Source: Chloroflexota bacterium (GTDB taxonomy: Bacteria > Chloroflexota > UBA6077 > CF-72). From it: a DNA stretch of 36,271 nt. The DNA lies in contig VBGG01000166.1 in assembly GCA_005883405.1 (NCBI GenBank), forward strand, positions 1 through 36,271. The letters are read 5' to 3'. Every line of letters begins with the position of its first letter. Position 1 is the stretch's first letter. Both the position numbers and the translations under genes were made by a program. Shown here piece after piece: positions 36,009-36,271 of the stretch. Under the pieces are notes generated by a model that did not search any database, was not told the origin of the DNA, and saw only the letters and a program-made list of their open reading frames with translations.

Positions 36009-36271
36009 GGCCCCTCGTGCTGGAGTGCGTCGTCGATCAGGCGCGCTGCGAGTTCGGCCTGGATGCGAACCTCGCGGGCGACCTGGCGCAAGTCACTGGA
36101 CGTAGAAGTTCGGCCGACAAGCCGGTTTTCGGTACGAGACGCAGTCGGCCGAACTTCTGTGACGTTTGGCCTAGGAAGGCGGCAGGCGCTCTCAGAGTCT
36201 CCCTGAAGGTTCTCGGCCGCCTTCCCAGGCTCCTGTGCGAGGCTGACTTCCAGCAATGCGGCGTACTCGCG
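36005..36271 (-). CDS. 3' part of an uncharacterised gene running off the window end
   Basis: Open frame to the window edge; ends ...SSDLRQVAREVRIQAELAARLIDDALQHEGP* with 4-bp (ATGA) overlap with the CorC-like gene. Confidence 0.4.
   Translation of the reverse strand, partial: REYAALLEVSLAQEPGKAAENLQGDSESACRLPRPNVTEVRPTASRTENRLVGRTSTSSDLRQVAREVRIQAELAARLIDDALQHEGP
36104..36158. repeat. 15-bp perfect inverted repeat (36104..36118 / 36144..36158)
   Basis: AGAAGTTCGGCCGAC ... GTCGGCCGAACTTCT, 25-nt loop. Confidence 0.85.
36169..36230. repeat. Second inverted repeat, 14/15 match (36169..36183 / 36216..36230)
   Basis: GCCTAGGAAGGCGGC ... GCCGCCTTCCCAGGC. Confidence 0.75.

Overview
GC-rich bacterial chromosomal window, gene style resembling Chloroflexota/Thermomicrobia (inferred, not proven). 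Left to right: the 3' end of an FAD-linked alditol/lactone-oxidase-like gene; a probable RiPP-like locus of three related short peptides (shared ELPxRxxLSL(V/I) and Q(N/T)(T/A)PxxQG motifs), a small exported protein and a PqqD-like/M50 membrane protease; a LacI-type ligand-binding domain with no recognisable DNA-binding domain; an SDR and glgB; a SorC-type regulator divergent from an ~11.8 kb catabolic operon (56-aa ORF, split transketolase, FGGY kinase, disrupted TIM-barrel isomerase, Dpp/Opp-type ABC importer, DUF5060/DUF4038-like glycoside hydrolase); a two-component flavin monooxygenase pair; a hydroxy-acid/sugar-acid operon (MR/MLE enolase, 2-hydroxyacid dehydrogenase, SDR, LarA-like protein with an apparent internal deletion, RidA); an ArfB-like hydrolase, a Clp-N protein, a gene-remnant zone, an adenylate kinase, an AKR, a peroxiredoxin-like gene with an in-frame UGA, a PRC-barrel protein and a CorC/CBS-PRC-BON fusion. 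Top finding: the minus-strand redoxin at 32666..33259 has an in-frame TGA (33125..33127) exactly where the RGxxCP catalytic cysteine is expected. It is followed 10 nt later by a 17-nt hairpin with an AGGU apex resembling a bacterial SECIS, so it is a candidate selenoprotein that ORF callers split in two. A caveat is that several other genes here carry frameshifts or internal deletions, so decay or assembly error must be excluded.
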